Origin: HGW-17 sp938004375
GTDB lineage: Bacteria > Myxococcota_A > Polyangia > HGW-17
Direction of reading: 5' to 3'
DNA: 64,000 bases
Assembly: GCA_036802685.1 (NCBI GenBank)
Contig: DAIRVS010000001.1
Span: forward strand, 62,001-126,000
The notes beneath the pieces are model-generated. The model was not told the origin of the DNA. It searched no databases and saw only the letters and a program-made list of their open reading frames with translations. Positions within the stretch are counted from its first letter, which is position 1, and every line of letters begins with the position of its first letter. The position numbers and the translations under genes were made by a program. This document shows, in pieces, positions 1 through 8,531 of this stretch.

Positions 1-62
1 TACCCACAACCCCCTTGCGAAAAACCGTGGCCGATGGTTTCATCCGGCGCCGGAGGTGCCGC

Positions 63-1208
63 ATGCTGCGCACGGACTGCGTCTCGGAGTACCTGTTCGC
101 CCGGATCGACCAAAAACTCAAGGGCCTGCGCGCCGCGGGCGTGGACGTGATCTCGTTCGGGGTGGGGGATCCGGTGTCGCCGCCGCCCGCCCCGCTACTG
201 GGAAGGCTGGCCGAGCTCGTGGCGCGGCCGGATCTGCACAACTACAGCCCCTACGAAGGCACGGCCGAGTTCCGGGCCGCCGGTTGTGACTATCTGCGTC
301 GTCGCACCGGTGCCACGGTGGACCCCGAGACCCAGTCGGTGGGGTTGATCGGCTCCAAGGAGGGCATCGCCAACCTCTTCATGGCCTACACCCGGGCGGG
401 CACCGTGAATCTGGTGCCCTCCCTGGCCTATCCCATCCCGGCCACCATGACGCGCCTGGCCGAGGGGGAGGTCCACTCCCTGCCCGTGGACGCGGCGCAC
501 GGCTTTCTCCCCGACCTGGACCGGATTCCCTTGGACGTGCTGGACAGAGCGCGTCTGTTGTATCTGAATTATCCCAACAATCCCACGGGAGTCGGCGCCC
601 CGAAGGAATATTTGGAGAAGGCTTTGAATCTCGCCCGCCGGCATGGGCTCCTGATCGTCCACGACTGCGCCTATGAAGAAATCTGGTTCACCGAGCGGCC
701 CCACTCCTTTTTGGAGTTCCCCGGGGCGCTGGATCACGTGGTCGAGTTCCACAGCCTCTCGAAGATGTTCAACATCACCGGCTGGCGCCTGGCCTTCGTC
801 GCGGGCTCCGAGCAGAACCTGGCCCCGCTGAAGGTCATGAAGACCAACTCCGACTCCGGCCAGTTCAAGCCGCTCCAGCTCGCCGCCTCCTGGGCGCTTT
901 CCAACCTCGTGGACGAGTTCGGCGCCCACCAACGCGAGACCTACCGCCGGCGCATGACCGACCTGGCCGCCGCCCTGGGCCGCACGGGCGCCAACGCCAG
1001 GCTCTCGGACGGGACGTTCTTCCTGTGGGGCCGCGTGCCCGAAGGGTTCGACAGCGCGTCCTTCACCGAGCACCTCCTGGACCGCGCGGGGATCTTCGTG
1101 ACCCCGGGCGTGCTCTTCGGCGCCGACGGCGAGGGGTACTTCCGCGCGTCCCTCACCGTGTCCGATGAGCGGCTGGCCCAGGCCGTCGAGCGGCTGGGAA
1201 AACTGTAG
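63..1208 (+). CDS. dapL: LL-diaminopimelate aminotransferase (PLP class I/II)
   Basis: Probable LL-diaminopimelate aminotransferase, which makes LL-DAP directly from tetrahydrodipicolinate and glutamate for lysine and peptidoglycan synthesis. The 381-residue protein has the fold-type I layout: N-terminal ISFGVGDP, the substrate/cofactor stretch LNYPNNPTG, and the PLP lysine at about residue 234 in SLSKMFNITGWR. The last motif is closer to DapL than to generic aspartate aminotransferases. ATG 63 is preferred because GGAGG lies six bases upstream; a TTG at 15 would add 16 residues of unlikely sequence. The next gene's ATG directly abuts the stop, so the two are co-translated. dapA at 25656-26552 supports a DAP role. 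Another class I aminotransferase activity cannot be excluded. Confidence 0.8.
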   Translation: MLRTDCVSEYLFARIDQKLKGLRAAGVDVISFGVGDPVSPPPAPLLGRLAELVARPDLHNYSPYEGTAEFRAAGCDYLRRRTGATVDPETQSVGLIGSKEGIANLFMAYTRAGTVNLVPSLAYPIPATMTRLAEGEVHSLPVDAAHGFLPDLDRIPLDVLDRARLLYLNYPNNPTGVGAPKEYLEKALNLARRHGLLIVHDCAYEEIWFTERPHSFLEFPGALDHVVEFHSLSKMFNITGWRLAFVAGSEQNLAPLKVMKTNSDSGQFKPLQLAASWALSNLVDEFGAHQRETYRRRMTDLAAALGRTGANARLSDGTFFLWGRVPEGFDSASFTEHLLDRAGIFVTPGVLFGADGEGYFRASLTVSDERLAQAVERLGKL

Positions 1209-2567
1209 ATGATCGACCTGCACGAACTGTTGCTGCGCGAACTGGGCCCCGAGGTCGTCTCCCGGGACCCGGAGCTGGTGCGGGCCTGCTCCCGGGACGA
1301 GAGCGAACAGGCGCCGTCGGTCCCGGACGCGGTGGTCGCGCCGGTGGACCCACTGCAGATCGAGCTGCTCCTGCGGCTGGCCGCCGAGCGTCGCTTCTTC
1401 GTGACCCCCCGGGGCGCCGGCACCGGCAAGAGCGGCGGCTCGGTCCCCGTGCAGGGCGGGGTGGTCCTCACGCTCCACCGCATGGACCACGTCCTCGAGC
1501 TCGACGCCGAGAACCTGCTGGCCGTGGTCGAGCCCGGCGCGACCTGCGAGCGCCTGCAGGCGGCCGCCCTGGAGGCGGGCGTCTTCTACCCGCCCGACCC
1601 CGCGAGCCTCGCCACCTGCAGCCTCGGCGGCAACGTGGCCGAGAACGCCGGCGGACCTCGGGCGTTCCGCTATGGGGTCACGCGGGAGTACGTGCTCGGG
1701 ATGGAGGTCGTGCGCATGGGCGGGGAACGCTTCGACGTGGGGCACCGCCCGGTCAAGGGCGTGTCCGGGTACGACCTGACCGCGCTGCTCACGGGCTCCG
1801 AGGGCACGCTGGCGGTCTTCACAAAGTTGATCTTCAAGCTGGTCCCGCAGCCCGACGATCCGGGCCTGCTCGTGCTGTACTTCCCCTCCGTGCACGACGC
1901 CGTGCGCGCGGTCACCGTGCTCGTGCAGAAGCGCTTTTTTCCCATGACGCTGGAGCTGCTGGACCGGCCCAGTCTCGACGCCGCCCGCACCGATGACTTC
2001 ACGCCCCCCGGGACCGCCGGTGGGGCGCTCTTGTGCGAGCTCGAGGGGCTCGCCGGAGACGAGGCGATCGGACAGTCGGTGCTCGACTGCCTGGCCGCCG
2101 CCAACTGCTCACCGGAGGGCTTCGAACTGCGCACGCGGGAGCGGGACGCCGCCGTCGCCTGGGAGGCTCGCCGCGAGGTGAGCCGCCGCCTGAAGGAGCG
2201 CTGGGCGCACAAGATCAGCGAGGACGTGGCCGTTCCGCGAGCGCTGCTGCCGGAGCTGGTGCTCGGCGTGCAGGAGATCGCGGCGGACCTGGGCCTGGGC
2301 TCGGCCTGCTACGGCCACGCCGGGGACGGCAACCTGCACGTGAACTTCCTCACCGACGGCGCACCGACGGCGTTCCCCTTGGCCGTCGAGCGGCTCTTCC
2401 GCATCACCCTGCTCCTGGGCGGCACCCTCTCGGGTGAGCACGGCATCGGCACGCTCAAGCGGCGCTTTCTGCCCGCCGAACACGCCCCGGCCGCCCTCGG
2501 GATGTTCCGGGCCATCAAACAGGCCTGGGATCCCCTGGGGCTCCTCAACCCCGGAAAGGTGTTGTGA
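1209..2567 (+). CDS. FAD-linked oxidase, GlcD/D-lactate dehydrogenase family
   Basis: This 452-residue FAD-dependent 2-hydroxyacid dehydrogenase probably oxidises glycolate, D-lactate or a related hydroxy acid in the cytoplasm. The N-terminal FAD-binding domain (about residues 40-220) carries RGAGTGKSGGSVPVQGG and the run DPASLATCSLGGNVAENAGG. The C-terminal FAD oxidase domain shows YGHAGDGNLHVNF and SGEHGIGTLKRRFL and ends in NPGKVL, all classic for GlcD/DLD proteins. Length is normal for GlcD. The start codon follows the aminotransferase stop with no gap, implying coupling. No GlcE/GlcF partner or separate Fe-S subunit lies nearby, so the electron acceptor is unknown and substrate assignment is left open. 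Confidence 0.85.
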   Translation: MIDLHELLLRELGPEVVSRDPELVRACSRDESEQAPSVPDAVVAPVDPLQIELLLRLAAERRFFVTPRGAGTGKSGGSVPVQGGVVLTLHRMDHVLELDAENLLAVVEPGATCERLQAAALEAGVFYPPDPASLATCSLGGNVAENAGGPRAFRYGVTREYVLGMEVVRMGGERFDVGHRPVKGVSGYDLTALLTGSEGTLAVFTKLIFKLVPQPDDPGLLVLYFPSVHDAVRAVTVLVQKRFFPMTLELLDRPSLDAARTDDFTPPGTAGGALLCELEGLAGDEAIGQSVLDCLAAANCSPEGFELRTRERDAAVAWEARREVSRRLKERWAHKISEDVAVPRALLPELVLGVQEIAADLGLGSACYGHAGDGNLHVNFLTDGAPTAFPLAVERLFRITLLLGGTLSGEHGIGTLKRRFLPAEHAPAALGMFRAIKQAWDPLGLLNPGKVL

Positions 2568-2645
2568 ACCCGGACCGACGGCATTTCCGCGTGGCCACCG
2601 GACAGGGTCGGTGCTACAACGGAAGAAGTCCGCGGGAGAGTGATC

Positions 2646-4304
2646 ATGCGTCTTGTGGCCGGCCCCCTTTTGTCCCTCTGCCTGTTGCTCACCCTGGTCA
2701 CGGGGTGTGAGAACGCGCGGTTCCAACCCGCCGGGAACAACGAAAACAACCAGACCGGCAACCTCACCCTGCGCTTCGACTCGCCCGCCTCCGGGGAGAT
2801 CTCCCTGCTTGCCTCCACCCGCGTCGTGGTGGACTTGAGCGTGACCAACGCCCAGGGCGCGCCGGCACCAGGTGTGCGGCTAGCCTTTCGGTTGGTGGGC
2901 GCGGCCGGCGGCGCCACCCTGACCGCCACCGGCGCGACCTCCGACGGCACCGGGCGCGCCGCCTTGCAGATCGTCGCGGGAGCCAGCGCCGCCCACTTCG
3001 AGGTCCGCGTCGAACACGAGCGGGCCGTCCCGCTGGTGCTGGACGTGACCGTCTCCGCCTCGGGTCTCGTGCGGTTCCGGGTGGCCTTCCTCTATGAAGG
3101 CACCTGGCTCCCGGAAGACCTCGCCGGACTGCAGACGGGGATCGTCTTCGGCAGCAGCTGCGACGAGCTTATGCCCTACACCGCGACCCTGGACCGCGCC
3201 CGGAGCCTGCCGTCCTGGTACACGCTGGTGGAGTACCCCGAGCTGCCCGTCGATCTCCCATTCGCCATCGTCGCCCGCGTCTTCGACGAGATCGGCCAGC
3301 CCCGCCTCGGCGGCTGCTTCGATCCCGCGCCTGACACCCTGATCCCGGACGCCACCGTCGATGTCGATCTGGTCCTCGAGGACTACTCCCGCCGGCTCGC
3401 GGGACCCTGGAGCTTTCACGCGGTGCCAGAGGCCGAGAGCCTCCCCGACCGCGCCCGCGAGTTGTTCTCCGGCTGGCGTGACCTGGGCCGCTGCGGCTTC
3501 GGGCTGGCCCAGCGCACGCTGGACTGCCTGATCTCCCACCTCGAGGGGGGAGATCTGGCCACCTGCGGCGCCGGGATCCCGACGGACGACTCGACCTGGA
3601 TCCGGGAGCGCCTCGGCGTCCCCGACGCCCAGGGTTGCCGCAACGGCCTGGATACCCTGGGCCGCACGAGCCTGGAGTCCCGCCTCCAGGACGCCCTCGC
3701 GTGGAGCGGACTGCAGGACCGGCTCGAGGGGTTCGAGGCCGCGCTGGCCTCCGAGTCCGCGGCCGACCTGCGCCTGTCGTGCCGGCTGGTGCCCGGGGAG
3801 AGCGCCCCGCGCCTGGAACTGGACTCCCTGCAGTGGCGGGTGGACGGACAATGGCTGGCCCGGACGGTGACGTCCGGCGCCGGACACGATCTCACCTGTC
3901 CCTGGACCGGCGAGCGCTGTGAGCTCGAGCCGTTCACTCTGACGCTGGAGTGGCAGAACCTCCTGATCGCCCACCTGCGGGATCTTTTCCTGGAGCCCGC
4001 CAACCTCCCCCTCGACGGCGCGGAATTCTCCGCCCGCCTCCTCGAAGATGCTGCCGCGCTGGCTTGGCCCGGGACCGTGGCCCAGCGGCTCGCCGAGACC
4101 CTCGGGATCGTCCTGCCCGAGGAGACCTGGTCCCGCGCCCTCGAGCTCGTCGGACGGAGGCTGGTCAATCCTTCACAGCCCACCGGAGTTTCCGACTGTC
4201 GCATCTCGGGTTCCCTGTGGATCCCGGACCGGGACCTGGACTCCTGGATCGACACGGTGGTGCCCGACCTGATCTTCACGCCGTGCGTACCCCCCTGCGA
4301 TTGA
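2646..4304 (+). CDS. Lipoprotein with N-terminal Ig-like (Big1) domain
   Basis: Secreted lipoprotein of 552 residues with no recognised enzymatic function. The signal peptide ends in the lipobox LVTGC at about residue 20, followed by an Asn-rich linker (NNENNQTGN) typical of the lipoproteins in this window. Residues about 35-130 look like an invasin-type Ig domain, with alternating hydrophobic strands and GATSDGTGRAALQI. The remaining 400 residues contain scattered Cys pairs and no family I recognise. ATG 2646 is chosen because GGGAGAG ends five bases before it; the GTG at 2640 lies inside that site. It follows the oxidase gene by 78 bases on the same strand. Location is probably the outer membrane or periplasm. 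Confidence 0.7.
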   Translation: MRLVAGPLLSLCLLLTLVTGCENARFQPAGNNENNQTGNLTLRFDSPASGEISLLASTRVVVDLSVTNAQGAPAPGVRLAFRLVGAAGGATLTATGATSDGTGRAALQIVAGASAAHFEVRVEHERAVPLVLDVTVSASGLVRFRVAFLYEGTWLPEDLAGLQTGIVFGSSCDELMPYTATLDRARSLPSWYTLVEYPELPVDLPFAIVARVFDEIGQPRLGGCFDPAPDTLIPDATVDVDLVLEDYSRRLAGPWSFHAVPEAESLPDRARELFSGWRDLGRCGFGLAQRTLDCLISHLEGGDLATCGAGIPTDDSTWIRERLGVPDAQGCRNGLDTLGRTSLESRLQDALAWSGLQDRLEGFEAALASESAADLRLSCRLVPGESAPRLELDSLQWRVDGQWLARTVTSGAGHDLTCPWTGERCELEPFTLTLEWQNLLIAHLRDLFLEPANLPLDGAEFSARLLEDAAALAWPGTVAQRLAETLGIVLPEETWSRALELVGRRLVNPSQPTGVSDCRISGSLWIPDRDLDSWIDTVVPDLIFTPCVPPCD

Positions 4305-4348
4305 CCCCGTCCCCACCCTTTTTTCAGCTTTCCGGGGTCGTTTTGGTC

Positions 4349-4377
4349 TTGACACCCAGAAAAAATCCAATAGTAAT
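4349..4377 (+). promoter_or_regulatory. Sigma-70-type promoter of the S4 gene
   Basis: A perfect -35 box TTGACA (4349-4354) is followed 17 bases later by AGTAAT (4372-4377), four of six matches to TATAAT. The pair lies about 60 bases upstream of the S4 start in an AT-rich patch that stands out from the GC-rich surroundings. Seen in sequence only; transcription start not known. Confidence 0.55.
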
Positions 4378-4433
4378 AGTTCAGCTTGCGGAGGCTGGCG
4401 TTTTTCCCTCCGCTTTTCGAAAAGGTTGTATCC

Positions 4434-5048
4434 ATGAGTCGTTATATCGGTCCCCGTGTGAAAAAGATGCGTGCCCTGGGCCTGGATCTCCCCGGCCTCT
4501 CCCGTAAAACCATGCAGAAGCGTCCGTTCCCGCCCGGCCAGCACGGCCAGCGCCGCCGCGGCCGCCGTTCCGACTACGGCACCCAGTTGATCGAGAAGCA
4601 GAAGCTTCGCTACAACTACGGCCTCGGTGAGCGGCAGCTGCGCCGCCTCATGAAGGAAGCACGTCGCTCCAAGGCCGCCACCGGCGACAAACTGGCCGAA
4701 CTGGTCGAGCGCCGCTTGGACAACGTGCTGTTCCGCGCCGGCTTCGCCCCCACGATCCCGGCCGCCCGCCAGCTCGTCAACCACTCCCACTTCCTGGTCA
4801 ACGGGAAAAAGGTCAACATCCCGTCCTTCCGCGTGAAGGTCGGCGACGAGATCTCCTTGCGCCAGCGTTCCCGCGAACTGAAGGTCGTCGAAGCCTCCGT
4901 CGGTCAGCCTTCCCTGGCGATCCCCGACTGGATGGAGATCGACGCGGCCCGCCGGGTGGCCCGCATCCGCGCCCTGCCCACCCCCGAGAGCATCCCGTTC
5001 CAGGTGGATCTGCAGGCGGTCGTCGAGTACTACTCCAAGCGCATGTAA
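4434..5048 (+). CDS. rpsD: 30S ribosomal protein S4 (Cys-less form)
   Basis: Small-subunit primary rRNA-binding protein, 204 residues, full length. The N-terminal domain begins MSRYIGPRVKKMRALG and includes KRPFPPGQHG; the S4 RNA-binding domain follows at about 95-155 (RLDNVLFRAGF, ARQLVNHSHFLVNG), and the C-terminus is YYSKRM. The Cys residues that bind zinc in the C+ form (normally C-x-x-C after the RYxGP motif) are absent, making this the C- form. ATG 4434 has AAAGG eight bases upstream; a TTG at 4386 has no support. The gene stands alone with its own promoter, not in the usual rpsM-rpsK-rpsD-rpoA operon, which suggests a possible second copy. Confidence 0.95.
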   Translation: MSRYIGPRVKKMRALGLDLPGLSRKTMQKRPFPPGQHGQRRRGRRSDYGTQLIEKQKLRYNYGLGERQLRRLMKEARRSKAATGDKLAELVERRLDNVLFRAGFAPTIPAARQLVNHSHFLVNGKKVNIPSFRVKVGDEISLRQRSRELKVVEASVGQPSLAIPDWMEIDAARRVARIRALPTPESIPFQVDLQAVVEYYSKRM

Positions 5049-5127
5049 CCCCGAAGCCGCCCGGCTGCCGGAAGACAATCAAAAAAACGGAAACCAAAAA
5101 AGGTGAAGTGTGCCCGAGTGAATAGCC

Positions 5128-5220
5128 TGGACAGAGTGGACACAGTGGATACAGTGGAAAATCTTTGGGTATTTAGCCGTAGTTCTAGCGACTGATCAGG
5201 GCAAGTCCACCAAGTCCACG
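5128..5220. repeat. Short direct/inverted repeat cluster, possible mobile remnant
   Basis: Three consecutive nine-base units TGGACAGAG, TGGACACAG, TGGATACAG (5128-5154) are followed about 50 bases later by two inverse-sense units AAGTCCACC and AAGTCCACG (5203-5220). Read on the other strand the right units are GTGGACTT, so the two groups are imperfectly complementary and could pair across about 90 bases. No coding role is visible. Confidence 0.45.
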
Positions 5221-5242
5221 GAAGACCGCGTCAGCGGTCTTC
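5221..5242 (-). terminator. Perfect hairpin between S4 and kinase genes
   Basis: Nine-base arms GAAGACCGC (5221-5229) and GCGGTCTTC (5234-5242) pair perfectly around a four-base loop GTCA. The hairpin sits 20 bases past the kinase stop codon on the minus strand, a sensible terminator position, but no U-tract follows on either strand. It could instead be part of the adjacent repeat element. Confidence 0.4.
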
Positions 5243-5261
5243 ATGTCCACGCTCTCCGCTG

Positions 5262-8200
5262 TTACCCAGGACCGGCAGAGAGGAGCGCGCCGGCCTGCTC
5301 CATGCCCCTGAAAAACCCGATGCGCGACGAGAGGGACAACGCGTTCTCCGCCCACTCTGTGCGCATGGGCAGGTCGAGCTCCCCAAGATGGAGGGTGTTC
5401 TCGACCAGGCTGACCCGGTCGCCCGTGTGCAGCATGAAGTGCACCGTCTTCTTCAGGTGCTCCACGGCCTCCGGGCTCCGTTTCATCTGGATGTACATCC
5501 GGGCGAGCTGCTCGTGGAGGCGGCTGCACGCCAGGTGGGAGCGGGACACGAACGGCTTTTCGAGGGCGCTCATGCAGGTGTCGATCGCCTGCTCATGTTG
5601 ACCGCGCAAGAACTCGAATTTCGCACATTGTAAATACAATCGCCAGGTCGAGAGCGGCATCCGCGGGATCCCCTCGAGCATGGCCAGCCCCATGCGCAGC
5701 TGGGTGATGCCCAGGTCGAAGCGACCCTTCTGCAACTCGATCTCACCGAAGTCGTGGAACACCCGGTACAGCACCTGGGGATCGCGGGCCTTCTGCGCCA
5801 TCCTCGCTGCGCGGGAGATCAGATCTTCGGCGCGATCGTCCTGGGATGCAACCGCACAGCGGGCCAGGGAGGCCAGGATCACGGCCTCGCAGGACGCGCA
5901 GTCCACGCAGAACGTCAGGGCCTCACGCAGCACGGTCTCGGCAGCGTGGAGCTGGCCCGACCAGCGCAACAGATCCCCGTAGCGGGCGCTGATCTGCGCG
6001 TATCGAAGCTCGTTCTTCCCGGACAGTGCGTCCATCTTGGCCAGCTCATGGGCCTTGCGGTAATAGAAGACCGCGCCCTGATCGTCGAGGCGGAACTCGC
6101 AATGGGCGGCAGCGTGTTCGAAGTGCTTCGAGGCATCCTCGAGCCGGTGCGCATACAGGGCGTGGAACGCCAGCACGTGGGGATCGAGGCCGCCGGCGTG
6201 CTCGGACTCGAGGAGGGCCTCGTGGATCTCGGCGCGCAGCGTGGCAGGCATCTCCTCGAGGATCAGGCGGGCCAGGAGCGGGTGGGCCAACTGGAGGCTG
6301 ACCTCTCCGGGGCCGATGATCCGGTTCAGGAAGCCGCGGCGCTCGCAGACGTCGATGGCGGCGGCGGCGTGGGAACCGGGACCCAGCGCGAACTCGGCCA
6401 CCGAAATTGGGACAACGTTCCCGTAGATGGCGATCCACTGCAACAGGTGCTGGGCCTTCTTCGGCAGGCGCCGCACCCGCGTCTGCACCAGATCCGCCAG
6501 CCGCAGCCCCACCTCTGAGCCGCCCTCGGCCAGCAGCCTCATGCCCTCGACCAGGTGCAGCGGCAGCCCGCCGGCGGCGGAGACGAGAGAAGGGATCTGA
6601 CCCTGCCACGAGCCGCCGTTGGCGGCCATGACCACGAACCCGAGATCCCGGGCGACGTCGTCATCGAGCCGCCCCAGCGGCAGGTGCTCGTAGAGCTCGG
6701 GGGGCATGTCGTCGGACACGAACAGGGGATGCTCGCCGGTGGTGATCACCTTGATGGGCAATCCCTGAATCATGAAATAAAGCTGCTCCAGCACGCGGCA
6801 GGAGGGCAGGTCGTACACGTCCACGTCGTGAAACACCAGCAGGGTCGGCCGACCGTGGGTGGCGGCGCAGAGGAACCGCGCCACCGAGGTGATCATCTCG
6901 CGCAGGCGCACCTGGAACTCCAGGGTCGGGGTGTCGGCGTCGAGCTCGAACAGGTGCAGGATGTGCGGCACGTCCTCGGGATCGAGCTCGAGGGCCATGC
7001 ACACGCCCAGCAGGTCGTCGAGGCCCGGCTGGTCGGGGAGCCCGGCCAACTGGCGGGCCAGCTCGCGCGCCGGCCACCAGGACCGCTGGCAGCCCATGGG
7101 ATCGGGATCGACGTGATACACGGCCACGGGGATGGTGCCCAAATCGGCCAGCGCCGATCGCACCAGGGCGGTCTTGCCGATGCCCAGTTCCCCGGAGAGC
7201 TCGAGGTAGAGCCGATGGCTGCGCAGGAAGTCGGTGATCCGGATCTTCTCCCGGTCACGGCCGAAAATTGGCGCCTCGAAGGGCTTCTCCCGCAGGAGGA
7301 TCCGCTCGAGGGTGTCGGCGGCGGCGGCGGGATCCTCGCCCCGGCCCGGCTGCGCCAGGGCGCGGTTGGTCGCGCCGCAGTGGGGGCAGAACTTGTGATC
7401 CGCCCGCATCTCCAGGCCACAGGCGGGACAGGGGACGTTCGCAGGCCCGGTCGAGAACTGCAGGAGCTTCTTGAACTCGGCGGCGCTCTGCAGACGCTCG
7501 GCCGGGTTCTTGGCCAGCGCGCGCTCGAGCACCAGGTCGATCTCCTTTGGCAGTTCGGGCGCCAACTGGGTGGGAGGCACGTGCCGCTTCTCGATGTGGG
7601 CCAGCAGCACGTCGAAGATCGCCGGCCCCGTGAACGGGAGCTGGCCGGTGATCATTTCATAGAGGATGATGCCGGCCGAGTAGAGATCCGAGGCCGCCGT
7701 GGCCGCCCCGCCCTTGATCGTCTCGGGAGACATGTACTCGGGGGTGCCGAAGATCTCGCCGTGCTGGGTGAGCCGCTGCTCGTTGGGGACCTGGTGGAGC
7801 GCGATGCCGAAGTCGACGATCTTGCAGAAGTCCTCGCCCGAGCGCATGGACATGACCATGATGTTGTCGGGCTTGAGATCGCGGTGGACCACCTCGCGGC
7901 TGTGCGCCTCGTCGAGGGCCGAGAGGATCTGCCCGAAGATGTGCTGCGCCCGCTTCCAGGGCAGGCGGCCTTCCTTCTGGAGCACGCCCCCGAGGGAGGC
8001 ACCCTTGATGAACTCGCAGACCATGTACGGAATGCCCGTGCGGGTGTCGCCGGAGGTGATCACCGACAGGATGTTCGGGTGTGAGAGCGCCCCAATGGCG
8101 GTGGCCTCCTTCTTGAAGCGGGCGAGAAAGCGGGCGTCTTGGGCGAATGCCGGCTTGAGCAGCTTGACGGCCACCGAGGAGCCCAGATCGATGTGCGCGC

Positions 8201-8387
8201 CGCGGTACACCCAGGCCATGGCGCCCTCCCCCACGAATTCCTCCATGCGATAGCGCTTTTCGATGACGGCGCCCACCAGGCTCGCACCGTCGCGCTGCGG
8301 AAGGTGGGTCAACGGACTGCGGCACTCCGGACACTCATGGAACGAGAGTCCGTTGGGCAGACGGCAGTTTTCGCAGACCCGGAACAT
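5262..8387 (-). CDS. Ser/Thr protein kinase with zinc ribbons, AAA-type ATPase and TPR-like C-terminus
   Basis: Large cytoplasmic signalling protein of 1041 residues. A Cys4 zinc ribbon opens the protein (CENC...CPEC), followed by a complete Hanks-type kinase domain (about 40-300: VAVKLL lysine, VVHRDLKPDN, IVDFGIA, GTPEYMSPE). A second zinc ribbon (CPACGLEMRADHKFCPHCG) leads into a P-loop ATPase with GELGIGKT and Walker-B-like LLVFHDVD, and the C-terminal third is helical and TPR-like. This is the PknB plus AAA16/TPR layout of large bacterial regulators. ATG 8387 is favoured because AAGGAG lies ten bases upstream; ATG 8420 would add 11 residues but has no good site. A sigma-70-like promoter sits at 8472-8499. 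Target unknown. Confidence 0.85.
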   Translation of the reverse strand: MFRVCENCRLPNGLSFHECPECRSPLTHLPQRDGASLVGAVIEKRYRMEEFVGEGAMAWVYRGAHIDLGSSVAVKLLKPAFAQDARFLARFKKEATAIGALSHPNILSVITSGDTRTGIPYMVCEFIKGASLGGVLQKEGRLPWKRAQHIFGQILSALDEAHSREVVHRDLKPDNIMVMSMRSGEDFCKIVDFGIALHQVPNEQRLTQHGEIFGTPEYMSPETIKGGAATAASDLYSAGIILYEMITGQLPFTGPAIFDVLLAHIEKRHVPPTQLAPELPKEIDLVLERALAKNPAERLQSAAEFKKLLQFSTGPANVPCPACGLEMRADHKFCPHCGATNRALAQPGRGEDPAAAADTLERILLREKPFEAPIFGRDREKIRITDFLRSHRLYLELSGELGIGKTALVRSALADLGTIPVAVYHVDPDPMGCQRSWWPARELARQLAGLPDQPGLDDLLGVCMALELDPEDVPHILHLFELDADTPTLEFQVRLREMITSVARFLCAATHGRPTLLVFHDVDVYDLPSCRVLEQLYFMIQGLPIKVITTGEHPLFVSDDMPPELYEHLPLGRLDDDVARDLGFVVMAANGGSWQGQIPSLVSAAGGLPLHLVEGMRLLAEGGSEVGLRLADLVQTRVRRLPKKAQHLLQWIAIYGNVVPISVAEFALGPGSHAAAAIDVCERRGFLNRIIGPGEVSLQLAHPLLARLILEEMPATLRAEIHEALLESEHAGGLDPHVLAFHALYAHRLEDASKHFEHAAAHCEFRLDDQGAVFYYRKAHELAKMDALSGKNELRYAQISARYGDLLRWSGQLHAAETVLREALTFCVDCASCEAVILASLARCAVASQDDRAEDLISRAARMAQKARDPQVLYRVFHDFGEIELQKGRFDLGITQLRMGLAMLEGIPRMPLSTWRLYLQCAKFEFLRGQHEQAIDTCMSALEKPFVSRSHLACSRLHEQLARMYIQMKRSPEAVEHLKKTVHFMLHTGDRVSLVENTLHLGELDLPMRTEWAENALSLSSRIGFFRGMEQAGALLSAGPG

Positions 8388-8471
8388 GTGGCCGGCACTC
8401 CTTGCAGCCTTCAACGCCATCCTGGCGAGGCCGAGCCTTCGAATCGTCGGGGGAAAGTCGAAGGTGAATCG

Positions 8472-8499
8472 AATATACCTAATAATTGGGTATAAACAA
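8472..8499 (-). promoter_or_regulatory. Sigma-70-type promoter for the kinase/ATPase gene
   Basis: On the minus strand TTGTTT (8494-8499) and TATATT (8472-8477) are separated by 16 bases, in an unusually AT-rich patch about 85 bases before the kinase start. This separates the kinase from the upstream genes on the same strand. Confidence 0.5.
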
Positions 8500-8531
8500 G
8501 ACCCATTATGGACCTCCCTCGGAATGATTTT

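Noticed and set aside
195..1895. Long minus-strand ORF of 566 codons opposite the aminotransferase and GlcD genes
   Set aside because: It is antisense to two clear enzyme genes in a GC-rich genome, has low-complexity His/Gly/Arg/Val-rich composition and no domain.
6555..8084. Plus-strand ORF of 509 codons opposite the large kinase
   Set aside because: Antisense shadow rich in Gly, Val, Arg and Gln; the opposite strand encodes a complete kinase.
8421..8471. tRNA-like TTCGAATC sequence near the kinase promoter
   Set aside because: No acceptor stem, anticodon arm or CCA-like 3' end could be drawn around it.
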